DNA from: Roseiarcus sp963765375
GTDB taxonomy: Bacteria; Pseudomonadota; Alphaproteobacteria; Rhizobiales; Beijerinckiaceae
NCBI GenBank assembly: GCA_963765375.1
Contig: CAVXVZ010000010.1
Coordinates: forward strand, 1-64,000
DNA: 64,000 nucleotides
Reading direction: 5' to 3'
Part shown: positions 54,554 to 64,000 of the stretch, in pieces
Position numbering within the stretch: position 1 is the first letter of the stretch
How the letters are laid out: each line of letters begins with the position of its first letter
Made by a program: the position numbers and the translations under genes
Notes under the pieces: model-generated
What the model was told of the DNA's origin: nothing
The model's input: the letters and a program-made list of their open reading frames with translations, nothing else
The model's database searches: none

Positions 54554-56407
54554 CTATGTCTGGGTTGCGCCCGCGCCCGCCTCTGGCTCCGGCCGGACGG
54601 GGCCAGATTTTTGCGAGCGCAGGCGAGCCGCTCCCGCCGCGGTGCTGAGGCTATGCGCCGAATTGATGAGCGCCAGATGCGAGAACGCCTGAGGGAAGTT
54701 GCCAAGCTGACGGCGGCTGCGGGGATCGTACTCCTCCGACAGCAACCCGACGTCGTTGCGCAACGCCAGCAGGCGCTCGAACAGAGCCAGCGCCTCGTCG
54801 TACCGTTCGAGCAGCACATAATTGTCGACAAGCCAGAAGCTGCAGGCGAGGAAAGCGCCTTCGCCGGGCGGCAGGCCGTCCACGCCGGCGCCGCTGTCAT
54901 AGCGCATGACAAATCCGTCGCGAAGGAGCGTGCGTTCAATTGCCGCGACGGTGCCCTGGACCCGCGGATCGTCAGGCGGCAAGAAGCCGACGATCGGGAT
55001 CAGCAGCAGGCTCGCGTCCAGCGTCGCATCGCCGAAAGATTGGATAAACGTGTTTTGCTTGGGATCATACCCGCGCTCGCACACTTCCCGGTGAATCGAA
55101 GACCGGACATCCCGCCAGCGCTCGAGCGGGCCATCGAGCCCGAATTCCTCGATCGAGCGCACCGCGCGATCGAACGCCACCCACGCCATCACCTTCGAGT
55201 GGGTGAAGTGGCGCGGGCCGCCTCGCACTTCCCAGATGCCCTCGTCAGGGTCGCGCCAGATTTTCTCGAGGTGCGAAACGAGGGCGCATTCCAGGGCCCA
55301 GGTCGCCTCGCTGGTGGCGAGACCGGCGCGGCGGGCGACGTAAAAGGCGTCGAGCACTTCGCCATAGACGTCAAGTTGGAGCTGTTTGACCGCTCCGTTG
55401 CCGATTCGGACCGGAGCCGAGCCTTCGTAGCCCGCCAGCCAGGGAAGTTCATATTCCTCGAGCCGTCTCTCGCCCGCGACGCCGTAGAGAATTTGCAGGT
55501 CGTCGGGCGCTCCGGCCGCCGCGCGCAGGAGCCACTCGTGCCATGCCTTGGCCTCATCGAGCATGCCGGCCCCGATCAGCGCATAAAGGGTAAACGTCGC
55601 GTCCCGAAGCCAGCAATATCGATAGTCCCAGTTGCGCGGGCCGCCCAGCTGTTCGGGCAAGGATGTCGTCGCCGCCGCGACAATGCCGCCGGTCTCCCAG
55701 TGCGCGAGTGCTTTCAAAGTCAGAAGCGAGCGAAGAACGGCGTCGCGCCAGGGCTCCGACGACTTGAAAGCAGCCGCCCAGCCGGTCCAGAACGAATGGA
55801 CCTGTTTGCGCGCCGCCTCGAGTTCCTCCCCTGAGAGGGGCGGGGGAGCTGTGCGAAATGACGCGGACCAGTTGAGGACGAAGCTCGCCTCCTCCCCCTC
55901 GCGGACTGTGAAATCCCCGACAGTGCGAAGATCCTCCCCGCGCGTCTGAACGTTGGTGTCGAGCAGCACTTTGTCGGGACCCGCAATGAATTGAAGCCGG
56001 CCGTCGTCCTGCTGAGACACCCATGGCACGACGGCGCCGTAGTCGAACCGCACGATGAGCTCGGTCCGCATCGAGATTTGGCCCCGAAGGCCCTTGACGA
56101 TGCGGACCAGCTCCGACGACCCGTTGCGCCGGTACATGAAGTCGATCAGCGAGGCCGATCCCTCCGCCGTCGTGAAAACCGTTTCGAGGATGAGAGTATC
56201 GCCCAGGTATTGTCGTGCGATCCTAACGTCATCTTGCGCCGGCGCGATCAGCCACCTTCCGTGCTCCGGACCGCCGAGAAGGGCGCAAAAACATGCGCCG
56301 CTGTCGAAACGGGGCAGGCACAGCCAGTCAATCGAGCCGTCGCGCCCGACCAATGCTGCCGTCTCGCAGTTTCCGATGACGGCGTAGTCTTCGATTCGAA
56401 GCGGCAT
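54554..56407 (-). CDS. Glycoside hydrolase family 15-like protein (glucoamylase/trehalase type)
   Basis: A 617-residue cytoplasmic protein: an N-terminal beta-sandwich domain from MPLRIEDYAVIGNCETAALV and an (alpha/alpha)6 barrel. The barrel has the family markers NWDYRYCWLRDATFTLYAL, a first acidic region DEGIWEVRG and the second SEEYDP near residue 570. Bacterial proteins of this form include trehalases and glucan glucohydrolases, so trehalose or short alpha-glucans are likely substrates. No signal peptide. It is alone on its strand. Confidence 0.9.
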   Translation of the reverse strand: MPLRIEDYAVIGNCETAALVGRDGSIDWLCLPRFDSGACFCALLGGPEHGRWLIAPAQDDVRIARQYLGDTLILETVFTTAEGSASLIDFMYRRNGSSELVRIVKGLRGQISMRTELIVRFDYGAVVPWVSQQDDGRLQFIAGPDKVLLDTNVQTRGEDLRTVGDFTVREGEEASFVLNWSASFRTAPPPLSGEELEAARKQVHSFWTGWAAAFKSSEPWRDAVLRSLLTLKALAHWETGGIVAAATTSLPEQLGGPRNWDYRYCWLRDATFTLYALIGAGMLDEAKAWHEWLLRAAAGAPDDLQILYGVAGERRLEEYELPWLAGYEGSAPVRIGNGAVKQLQLDVYGEVLDAFYVARRAGLATSEATWALECALVSHLEKIWRDPDEGIWEVRGGPRHFTHSKVMAWVAFDRAVRSIEEFGLDGPLERWRDVRSSIHREVCERGYDPKQNTFIQSFGDATLDASLLLIPIVGFLPPDDPRVQGTVAAIERTLLRDGFVMRYDSGAGVDGLPPGEGAFLACSFWLVDNYVLLERYDEALALFERLLALRNDVGLLSEEYDPRSRRQLGNFPQAFSHLALINSAHSLSTAAGAARLRSQKSGPVRPEPEAGAGATQT

Positions 56408-56537
56408 CCGGGTCTCTCAGCGGGGGAAGCTATGGCGTGGAGCGACTCTTGAAGCGCAGGCTTCGGGACTTCAAGCTCTTCAACGCTCAAGTTCGACGAC
56501 GTGGCTCGATTCGGATCTCGCGCGGCGAGCGATCGGG

Positions 56538-57125
56538 TCACGCAGGCCAGCGTTTGGCGACCTCATCGCGCACCGGCGTATCGACTTCGGCCGGGGCCTT
56601 GCGGATGTATTCAAGCGCGCGCGCCGATGCGTCGCCGTCCTTTGCTTTCAGCGTTTCAAGGTAGCGGATCGCCGCGGTGACGGAGAACGGCTCGCCGGCC
56701 TTGCCCCACTCATCGAAGTTGCTCGCGAGCGCGGTCCAGATCACGGCGTCGTAGCCGCTTGACTCCGCCCAGGCGGCGATCGTCGCGACCATCTGCGGAT
56801 GGCGCTCCAGCGCGACGTCGCTCTGCCTGTCTGATGCGGGCTCGACAAACCCGATGTTCCGCGCAGATGTCCCTTCCCGAAGCCGAAGGTTCTCGATCGC
56901 CGCGTCGAGATCGGCAAACGCGCTCGGGGCGGAATAGGTCGTGCAGACATCGCCGAAGGTCTCGTCGATCGCCAGGGTTAGCCGCCCGTCTTTCGAAACC
57001 CGGCAGAACTCGATCGGCAGCAGCGGGCCGTTCGCCGCAAACGGGGCGGCGGTCCTGAGATCGCGCGGATCCCACACCAGAGATCCCCACGCCAGAACGG
57101 CGATTTTCACTGTTCGCCTCCACAT
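56538..57125 (-). CDS. Conserved protein of unknown function, possible cyclotransferase-like fold
   Basis: A 195-residue protein starting VKIAVLAWGSLVWDPRDL, a pattern reminiscent of gamma-glutamylcyclotransferase-like folds, followed by GPLLPIEFCRVSKDGRLTLA and a helical second half. I cannot assign a reaction. The ATG at 57125 or the GTG at 57107 are alternative starts. It lies 47 bases downstream of the frameshifted oxidase gene on the same strand. Confidence 0.7.
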   Translation of the reverse strand: MWRRTVKIAVLAWGSLVWDPRDLRTAAPFAANGPLLPIEFCRVSKDGRLTLAIDETFGDVCTTYSAPSAFADLDAAIENLRLREGTSARNIGFVEPASDRQSDVALERHPQMVATIAAWAESSGYDAVIWTALASNFDEWGKAGEPFSVTAAIRYLETLKAKDGDASARALEYIRKAPAEVDTPVRDEVAKRWPA

Positions 57126-57172
57126 CTATTGGCTCGGAGCGAGAATTCGCGCCGCCAATCGGCTCACCCGCT

Positions 57173-58592
57173 TCAGGCGTAGAAGACTTTTCCGGGATTG
57201 AACAGGTTCGTCGGATCGAACGACGCCTTGATCCGGCGCATGAGGTCGAGCGCCACGGGGCCGTGCTCTTCGTCCATATAGGCCCGTTTCTTCTGGCCGA
57301 CGCCGTGCTCGCCGGTGCAGGTGCCGCCCATGGCGATGGCGCGATGGGCGAGTCGGGCGGTGAAGCCCTCCGCCGCGTCGATCTCGGCCGGGTTTGTCAT
57401 GTCGATGAGCGGACTCGACGTGGAAATTGCCGTCGCCGACATGGCCGACGATCGGCGCGACCAGGCCGCTTGCCGCAATGTCGGCGAGCGTCTCGTCGAC
57501 GCAGTCGGCAAGACGCGAGATCGGCACGCAGGCGTCGGTGGCGAACGGCCGCGCGCCGGGGCGCAGCGTCATTTGCGCCCAGTAGGTGTCATGCCGCGCC
57601 TGCCAGAGCCGGCTGCGTTCCTCGGGCCTGGTGGCGGAAGCGAACGGTCCGGCGCCGCGGCCGGCGGCGATCTCGCCGAAACGGCGCGCCTGTTCGGCGA
57701 CGCTCGCCTCCGTGCCGTGGAACTCGACCATCAGCATCGGCTGCTCGGGCAACGCGAGCTTCGAATAGGTGTTGAATGCGTGAACCGACAGCGCATCGAC
57801 CAGCTCGACGCGGGCGATCGGCAGGCCCGACTGGATGGTCTCGATCGTCGTCTCGCAGGCCGAGCGCACGTCGGGGAACGAGCATGTGCCGGCGGCGATC
57901 GCCTCGGGGATGCCCGAGAGCCGGAGCGCGATCTCGACGATCACGCCGAGCGTGCCTTCCGAGCCGATGAAGAGATGGGTGAGGTCGTAGCCGGCCGAGG
58001 ACTTCTTCGCCCGCGTCCCGGTGCGCAGGAACGATCCGTCGGCGACGACGACGCCGAGCGACAGCACCACGTCCTTCATCGTGCCGTAGCGCACCGCGTT
58101 GGTGCCCGAGGCGCGGGTCGCGGCCATCCCGCCGAGCGAGGCGTCGGCGCCCGGGTCGATCGGGAAGAAGAGGCCGCTGTCGCGCAGGTGCTCGTTGAGC
58201 TGCTTGCGGGTGACGCCGGGCTCGACGAGGCAGTCGAGATCGTCGGCGTTGACGGCGGTCACAGCGTTCATGCGCGAGCAGTCGAGCGAGACGCCGCCAT
58301 GCGGCGCGTTGACGTGACCCTCGAGCGACGAGCCGACGCCGAACGGAACAACCGGCGCGTCATGCCGGGCGCAGAGCTTCACGAGGTCGATCACGTCGTC
58401 CCTGGACTCCGCGAACACCACGGCGTCCGGCGGCTCGTTCTTAAGCCAGGTCAGGGTGTGCCCATGCGCCGTGCGAATCGCCTCGGAGGCGGTGAAGCGA
58501 TTGCCGAAGCGGGCGGCGAGATCGGAATTGAGCGCGGCGACCGTCTCGCTCGAGAGACGGCCTTCGCGCTTGCGGACGGAGAGTGGAGACAC
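57173..58592 (-). pseudogene. FAD-linked oxidase (GlcD/D-lactate dehydrogenase type), frameshifted
   Basis: From GTG 58592 (ribosome-binding site AGGAAAG) the frame encodes the FAD-binding domain (PFGVGSSLEGHVN, IDPGADASLGGMAATRASGTNAVRYG) and the C-terminal oxidase domain to GHVGDGNFHV. The ending (PLIDMTNPAEIDAAEGF, GGTCTGEHGVGQKKRAY, LFNPGKVFYA) lies in another frame. The junction is at about 57415-57420, where GTCGAGTCCGCTC has one base too many. The repaired protein is about 472 residues, normal for the family, which oxidises 2-hydroxy acids such as glycolate or D-lactate at the membrane. Confidence 0.87.
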
Positions 58593-58672
58593 CGGGGCTT
58601 TCCTTTGCTGTCGCAAAGACTAGGGGGACGCGGGCGGCATGGCTACTCCCGTCGCCAGACTAGGGAGCGGGG

Positions 58673-59074
58673 CTATGGCTGGCCGACGCTCACCACCCGG
58701 AAGGTCAGGAGTTCCCCGTCTTCCTCGCGTACCGACACGTACTCGCCGACCTTGAAGGCGTGGTCGCCGAAGCGGAAACCTTCCTCCTCCTGTTCGTCCT
58801 TGGTTCCCCCCTTCCATTCGAAGGCCCAGGTCGAGCCGCCGCGGCCCGCCGCGTGATGAATGAGGAGGCCGCGCATCGCCAGCTCGTCGCCCCAGAAGCG
58901 GTGGGCGAAGCATTCGCCGCGATGCTGTTTCCAGGCGTCAAGGTCGATGCGGCCGCTGGCGGTCAAGGGGGCGATAAAGTCATAGCCGTGCCGGATCGAG
59001 CCGTCGGGGAATTCTTTCGAACGCGCGGCGTTCAGCGTCACCTTGCGCAACACGGCGTGACTTGGCGCGGTCAT
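58673..59074 (-). CDS. Conserved 133-residue protein of unknown function
   Basis: A 133-residue protein with a strong ribosome-binding site (AAAGGAGGA). The central part reads GYDFIAPLTASGRIDLDAWK and HRFWGDELAMRGLLIHHAAG, followed by FEWKGGTKDEQEEEGFRFGD and a beta-rich VGEYVSVREEDGELLTFRVV. Such proteins are common in alphaproteobacteria as uncharacterised genes; I see no catalytic motif. It lies between the oxidase and thiolase genes on the same strand. Confidence 0.75.
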   Translation of the reverse strand: MTAPSHAVLRKVTLNAARSKEFPDGSIRHGYDFIAPLTASGRIDLDAWKQHRGECFAHRFWGDELAMRGLLIHHAAGRGGSTWAFEWKGGTKDEQEEEGFRFGDHAFKVGEYVSVREEDGELLTFRVVSVGQP

Positions 59075-59187
59075 CGACCATCCTCCTTTTCCCTCGGCTC
59101 GTCATGCGAGCCGTTGAGCCCTCGCAAATGGTATATCCGATCGCGCCGGCGAAATCGCCAGTCCTCCGCCCGCTCCGGATGCGAGGA

Positions 59188-60393
<1,206 letters not shown>

Positions 60394-60516
60394 GGCTGCG
60401 CTGCCCGCCGGTCCGGCCCCAAGTCCCATTCCGCCATTGTCGCCTCCGTTCGCCGGCGTCTAGTATAGACGCTCGCGCTCCGCGACGGCGATAGACGAAT
60501 TCAAGGGAGAACGCCT

Positions 60517-61341
60517 GTGACCGAAAGCCCCGACGCCTCGCCTCGACCGGTGCTGATCGAACGCCTGGACGCCGGCGTCATGACGCTGACCCTGAACCGC
60601 CCGGAACGGATGAACGCCCTCAATATCGCCCTCATCGAGGCGCTGACGGCGGCGATCGGAGGCGCGGCGACGGAGCCCGACTGTCGCGCGGTGCTCATCA
60701 CCGGCATGGGCAAGGGGTTCTGCTCGGGGGCTGACCTCACCGACCGCGCGCTCGCCCCCGGCGCCCGCCGCCCGGATCTTGGCCAATCGCTCGAAAAGGG
60801 AATCAATCCGCTTATCCGCGCGATTCGCAAACTCCCCAAGCCGGTCGTCTGCGCGGTCAACGGCGCGGCGGCGGGGGCGGGAGCCAATATTGCGCTTGCC
60901 TGCGATATCGTGCTGGCGGCCAAGTCGGCCCGGTTCCTGCAAGTCTTCGCCCGGATCGGCCTCATTCCCGACGCTGGCGGCACTTTTCACCTGCCGCGCC
61001 TCGTGGGTGAAGCGCGGGCCCGGGCGTTGATGATGCTCGCCGATCCGATCGGCGCGGAAGAAGCCGCAGCCTGGGGGATGATCTACCGCGCCGTCGACGA
61101 CGAGGACCTGATCGGGGAGGCGCGCACGATCGCCGAGCGGCTCGCGGCCGGCCCGACGCACACGCTCGGCCTCATCAAGCACGCGCTCGCCGCCTCTCCC
61201 GGCGCCACCCTCGACGTTCAGCTCGACCTCGAGCGCGACCTGCAGCGCGAGGCCGGGGGACGGGACGAATATGTCGAAGGCGTGCGGGCGTTTCTCGAGA
61301 AGCGGCCGGCGGATTTCAGGAGCAACGCCGCCAACAAGTAG
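60517..61341 (+). CDS. Enoyl-CoA hydratase/isomerase family protein (PaaG-like)
   Basis: A 274-residue crotonase-fold enzyme starting with GTG (ribosome-binding site GGGAGAA). Motifs include FCSGADL, AVNGAAAGAGANIALACDIVLA, and RIGLIPDAGGTFHLPRLVG, the last typical of the PaaG/PaaB isomerase-hydratase subgroup. It diverges from the thiolase gene with 123 bases between starts, a likely shared control region. A phenylacetate-type or fatty-acid beta-oxidation step is inferred. Confidence 0.9.
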   Translation: MTESPDASPRPVLIERLDAGVMTLTLNRPERMNALNIALIEALTAAIGGAATEPDCRAVLITGMGKGFCSGADLTDRALAPGARRPDLGQSLEKGINPLIRAIRKLPKPVVCAVNGAAAGAGANIALACDIVLAAKSARFLQVFARIGLIPDAGGTFHLPRLVGEARARALMMLADPIGAEEAAAWGMIYRAVDDEDLIGEARTIAERLAAGPTHTLGLIKHALAASPGATLDVQLDLERDLQREAGGRDEYVEGVRAFLEKRPADFRSNAANK

Positions 61342-61423
61342 AGCGGGCCGTCCGCCAGGACGCCTGTTGAGCCATCACCAATGGGCCTGAGGCGCGGTCA
61401 CTGACCGCGCCTCCAACGATTCG

Positions 61424-61636
61424 TTAGTTCGAACCCGCGTTCGGCGCCGGTTGGGTTTCGGCGGTCTGGGGCGTATCCGTGGTCGAGGTCTGGCTCGGAT
61501 CGGGAGCCTGCTGCGACTGAGCCACCGCCTGGTCGTTCTTCACGGTCTGCTTATAGAACTCGCACGCCATCGTGGGCGCGGCGAACGCCGCCGCCAGTCC
61601 GCAGCCCAAGACCAGTTTAACGAGAGTGGAGCGCAT
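61424..61636 (-). CDS. Small exported Gln/Thr/Pro-rich protein
   Basis: A 70-residue protein with a signal peptide (cleavage near TMACE) and a mature part of low complexity rich in Gln, Thr, Pro and Asn. One cysteine is at the start of the mature region, but the lipobox is not convincing. The ATG at 61636 is followed by a typical alphaproteobacterial signal sequence. Function unknown. Confidence 0.7.
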   Translation of the reverse strand: MRSTLVKLVLGCGLAAAFAAPTMACEFYKQTVKNDQAVAQSQQAPDPSQTSTTDTPQTAETQPAPNAGSN

Positions 61637-61763
61637 GATGTCCTCCGTCAGGCCCGCCAGAAGCGGAAGTCTACCACTGCCGCAGCGGCGCGCAAGACGG
61701 CTCGCGCCGCCGACGACATTCCGGCCGGGGCGGATCACATGATGTTGATCGCTCGACCGCGCC

Positions 61764-63812
61764 TCACCTGAGCATCGCGGCGACATTGCCGCCGTCTACG
61801 GTCACCACCGCCCCGGTGCTCGCCCGGGCCTTGACCAGATGAATGAAAGCGGCCGCCACGTCGCTCGCCAGCACCTCGCGTTTCAAAAGGTTGCCTCGCA
61901 TGTAGGCGTCCGGAGTGACGCCGCGCGCCTTGCTGCGCTCCGCCACCATCTCGTCGGTCATCAGCCCGGTGCGAATCCGGTCGGCATTGACCGCATTGGA
62001 GGTGATGCCGGACGCGCCGTGCTCGATTGCATATTGCCGCATGAGCGCCATCAGCGCCGCCTTCGATGTGCCGTAAGGCCCGAAGTCCGGCCCTGGATTG
62101 ACCGCCTGTTTGGAGACATTGAAGACCAGCGCCCCGCCCGTGTCCTGAGTCTCCATCACCCGGACCGCGGCCCGCGCCACATAATGATGGGCCCAGAAGT
62201 TGATCGCGAAGGCCTTCTCGAACGCCTCGTCGGAGACCGTCATCAGCGAGCCCTGGACTGCCGTTCCGGCGTTCGAGATGAGGATATCGACGCCGCCGAA
62301 GGCCTTGACCACCTCCGCCACGGCCCGATCGACGGCAGAAGCGTCGGCGACGTCGCAAACGAGGCCCAGCGCGCCGACCGACTTTGCCGCCGCCGCGACG
62401 CCCTCGGCCGCGATATCGAGTATGGCGACTTCCGCTCCTTCGTCGCGCAACGCCTTGGCGACGGCCAGGCCAAGACCGCTGGCGCCGCCGGTCACCGCGG
62501 CGATCTGTCTGGAGAGCGGTTTTTCCACCTGATTGGCCAGTTTCGCCTGTTCCAGCGACCAATATTCAACGTCGAACAGGTCGGCTTCCGGCAGCGGCTG
62601 GAAACCGTGCAAACCTTCGGCCTTGGCGATCACGTCGACGGTCGCCTCGGCGATGTCAGCGACGACCTTCGCCCCTTTCGCCGAGGCGCCGGCGGCGAAG
62701 ATTCCGAGGCCGGCGACGTAGAAGACTTGCGGGAGCGGATCGAGCATGACCCGGTCGCCGCCGACGCGGGCGTTGTTGCGTTCGAAATAGGCCCGGTAGC
62801 CGGCGACGTAATCGGTCAGCGCCGAGTCAAGCTTGGCTGCGAAGGCGTCAAGCTTGCCGGCCTCAGGCGCGGGCAGGGCGACGCCCGTGCGCTTGATGTG
62901 GAGGATGTGATCCGGCGTCGCATTGCCGCGCGAGACGAGATCGGCCGCGTTCACCGCGTTGCACAGGTCGAGGATCGCGGGGCTGGCGCGGAAGCTCAGG
63001 ACCATCCGCTTCGGGCGGCCCTCGACCGCGGTGGGCCTCGCAAGCCGGCCGCGCAGGATTGGCATGATCTCGGCGGGCGTAGCGAGAGTCTCCGCTCTCG
63101 GCGCTGGCGTGAACGGCCGCGGCCGCCCCTGAGCCAGCCGGCGCTCGGCGCGATCGACGAGCCCGATCATCGCCTCATAGCTCGCGCGCGCGTCGTCGGA
63201 CCAGGTGAAGATCCCGTGTTTGAGGAGGATCATGCTGGTTGCGTCCGGCGCCGCGGCGAGCGCCCTGGCGCAGGCCTTCGCCAGAACGAAGCCGGGCATC
63301 ACATAGGGGACGACGATGGCGTCCGGGAAGATTTCGCGGACCAGGGCCTCGCCATCCGGCTGGTCGGTCAGCGCTACGATGGCGTTGGCGTGGGTATGAT
63401 CGACGTGCCGCGACGGGATCAGCGCATGCAGGATGGCCTCGACCGACGGGTTGGGCGCCGCCGGATCCATCAACAGCCGGCGCTGTTGGCGGACCATCTC
63501 CATGTCGGACAGCGTATCGAACCGGGCGAGCGCCCCGAGTTCGGCCAACCGCACCGCAGGCAGGCCGGCCGGCTCGATTGTCCCCATGTCCCAGCCGCTG
63601 CCCTTGACGCATATGACCGCGACCTCGCTTCCGTCTGCGTCCGCCGCGGTCGTCTTGACCGACGTGTTGCCGCCGCCATGCAGGACCAATTGCGGATCGC
63701 CGCCCAGCAGGCGAGTCGTGTAGACTCGGGTCGCCAGATCGGGGTTCAGGCCGGATCTGACATAGCCGTCGACGACGGATCGAAACTCTGAATCCGACCA
63801 GCGCGATTTCAT
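61764..63812 (-). CDS. Bifunctional class II aldolase / short-chain dehydrogenase (rhamnulose-1-phosphate aldolase/dehydrogenase type)
   Basis: About 682 residues in two domains. The N-terminal class II aldolase domain has LHGGGNTSVKT, HVDHTHANAIVALT and ILLKHGIFTWSDD for zinc binding. The C-terminal SDR domain starts AAVTGGASGLGLAVAKALRD and has the catalytic YGTSKAALMA. This fusion is the RhaD type used in rhamnose breakdown in Rhizobium-like bacteria; related fusions act on other sugars, so the substrate is not certain. Start choice is between ATG 63812 and 63836. Base 63813 to 64000 holds no further gene I can support. Confidence 0.9.
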   Translation of the reverse strand: MKSRWSDSEFRSVVDGYVRSGLNPDLATRVYTTRLLGGDPQLVLHGGGNTSVKTTAADADGSEVAVICVKGSGWDMGTIEPAGLPAVRLAELGALARFDTLSDMEMVRQQRRLLMDPAAPNPSVEAILHALIPSRHVDHTHANAIVALTDQPDGEALVREIFPDAIVVPYVMPGFVLAKACARALAAAPDATSMILLKHGIFTWSDDARASYEAMIGLVDRAERRLAQGRPRPFTPAPRAETLATPAEIMPILRGRLARPTAVEGRPKRMVLSFRASPAILDLCNAVNAADLVSRGNATPDHILHIKRTGVALPAPEAGKLDAFAAKLDSALTDYVAGYRAYFERNNARVGGDRVMLDPLPQVFYVAGLGIFAAGASAKGAKVVADIAEATVDVIAKAEGLHGFQPLPEADLFDVEYWSLEQAKLANQVEKPLSRQIAAVTGGASGLGLAVAKALRDEGAEVAILDIAAEGVAAAAKSVGALGLVCDVADASAVDRAVAEVVKAFGGVDILISNAGTAVQGSLMTVSDEAFEKAFAINFWAHHYVARAAVRVMETQDTGGALVFNVSKQAVNPGPDFGPYGTSKAALMALMRQYAIEHGASGITSNAVNADRIRTGLMTDEMVAERSKARGVTPDAYMRGNLLKREVLASDVAAAFIHLVKARASTGAVVTVDGGNVAAMLR

Positions 63813-64000
63813 CGGGCATAGCTCCATCTTCGGCATGGTGTAAAACCGGCGAGGCGAGCGGACATAACTGGCGCAGGGGGTCTTGTCACGCGAGCGGCGA
63901 TGAGCTCCGGTTTGGCGGACAAGATGGGCCTGGCCGCTGGACCGGTTCGACGGCGTCGCCGACGCGCCGACGCCTCCCTCGGCCGCTCTGGGCGCAGGCG

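Noticed and set aside
61839..63791. 650-residue open frame opposite the aldolase/dehydrogenase gene
   Set aside because: Antisense shadow of an established bifunctional enzyme gene.

Overview
The window is GC-rich, densely packed chromosomal DNA from an alphaproteobacterium, most likely of the Hyphomicrobiales (Rhizobiales). Support comes from the rsfS-rlmH-envC-ctpA gene order, a DUF1674 (SDHAF4-like) gene, GluQ, a DUF1194 protein, an intracellular PHB depolymerase, and rhizobial-type ABC importer and dihydroxyacetone-kinase (Dha) modules. No rRNA, tRNA or CRISPR array was recognised.

Layout. (1) 0.4-12.4 kb, plus strand: an ABC sugar/polyol importer (binding protein, two permeases, a 67-aa membrane protein, two ATPases) runs into an array of dihydroxyacetone-kinase-type genes. 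The array holds a dhaL stub, a DhaK-DhaL fusion without a proper start, DhaL, DhaM, HPr, enzyme I, a small HTH-like protein and a second DhaK. The importer would bring in a small sugar or polyol. The kinases would phosphorylate it, the PTS-type one using phosphate relayed PEP > EI > HPr > DhaM > DhaL. (2) 12.4-14.1 kb, minus: a cupin and a fusion of two 'sporadic carbohydrate cluster' domains. (3) 14.7-25.3 kb: mostly housekeeping genes (L,D-transpeptidase, moaA, a large di-heme cytochrome, monothiol glutaredoxin, phaZ, DUF1674, an RsmB-like methyltransferase, purH) plus two tandem small secreted paralogues. (4) 25.4-31.0 kb, minus: rsfS, rlmH, envC, two tandem ctpA copies (the upstream one frameshifted) and a secreted protein, with overlapping start/stop codons between the last four. 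(5) 31.0-40.3 kb: quinone oxidoreductase, GST, an M23 peptidase, gluQ, an AlkA-like glycosylase, an esterase, two secreted proteins and a trypsin-fold protein that has lost its catalytic triad. (6) 40.4-44.0 kb, minus: the dTDP-L-rhamnose genes rmlC-rmlD-rmlB-rmlA, with rmlA frameshifted. (7) 44.2-53.5 kb: an accessory patch around pyrG with an MFS-transporter remnant, an ISAs1-type insertion sequence inside one of two paralogous unknown genes, an IS1595-type transposase, a frameshifted glycosyltransferase and a complete IS1182-type element sitting exactly at that gene's stop codon. (8) 53.6-64 kb: hydrolase, GH15-like glycosidase, a frameshifted FAD-linked oxidase, a thiolase/enoyl-CoA hydratase divergent pair, small proteins and a bifunctional aldolase/dehydrogenase of the rhamnose-catabolism type.

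At least five genes are broken by a single-base indel while both halves stay well conserved. That pattern fits sequencing or assembly error at least as well as true gene decay, and should be settled before any of them is called a pseudogene.
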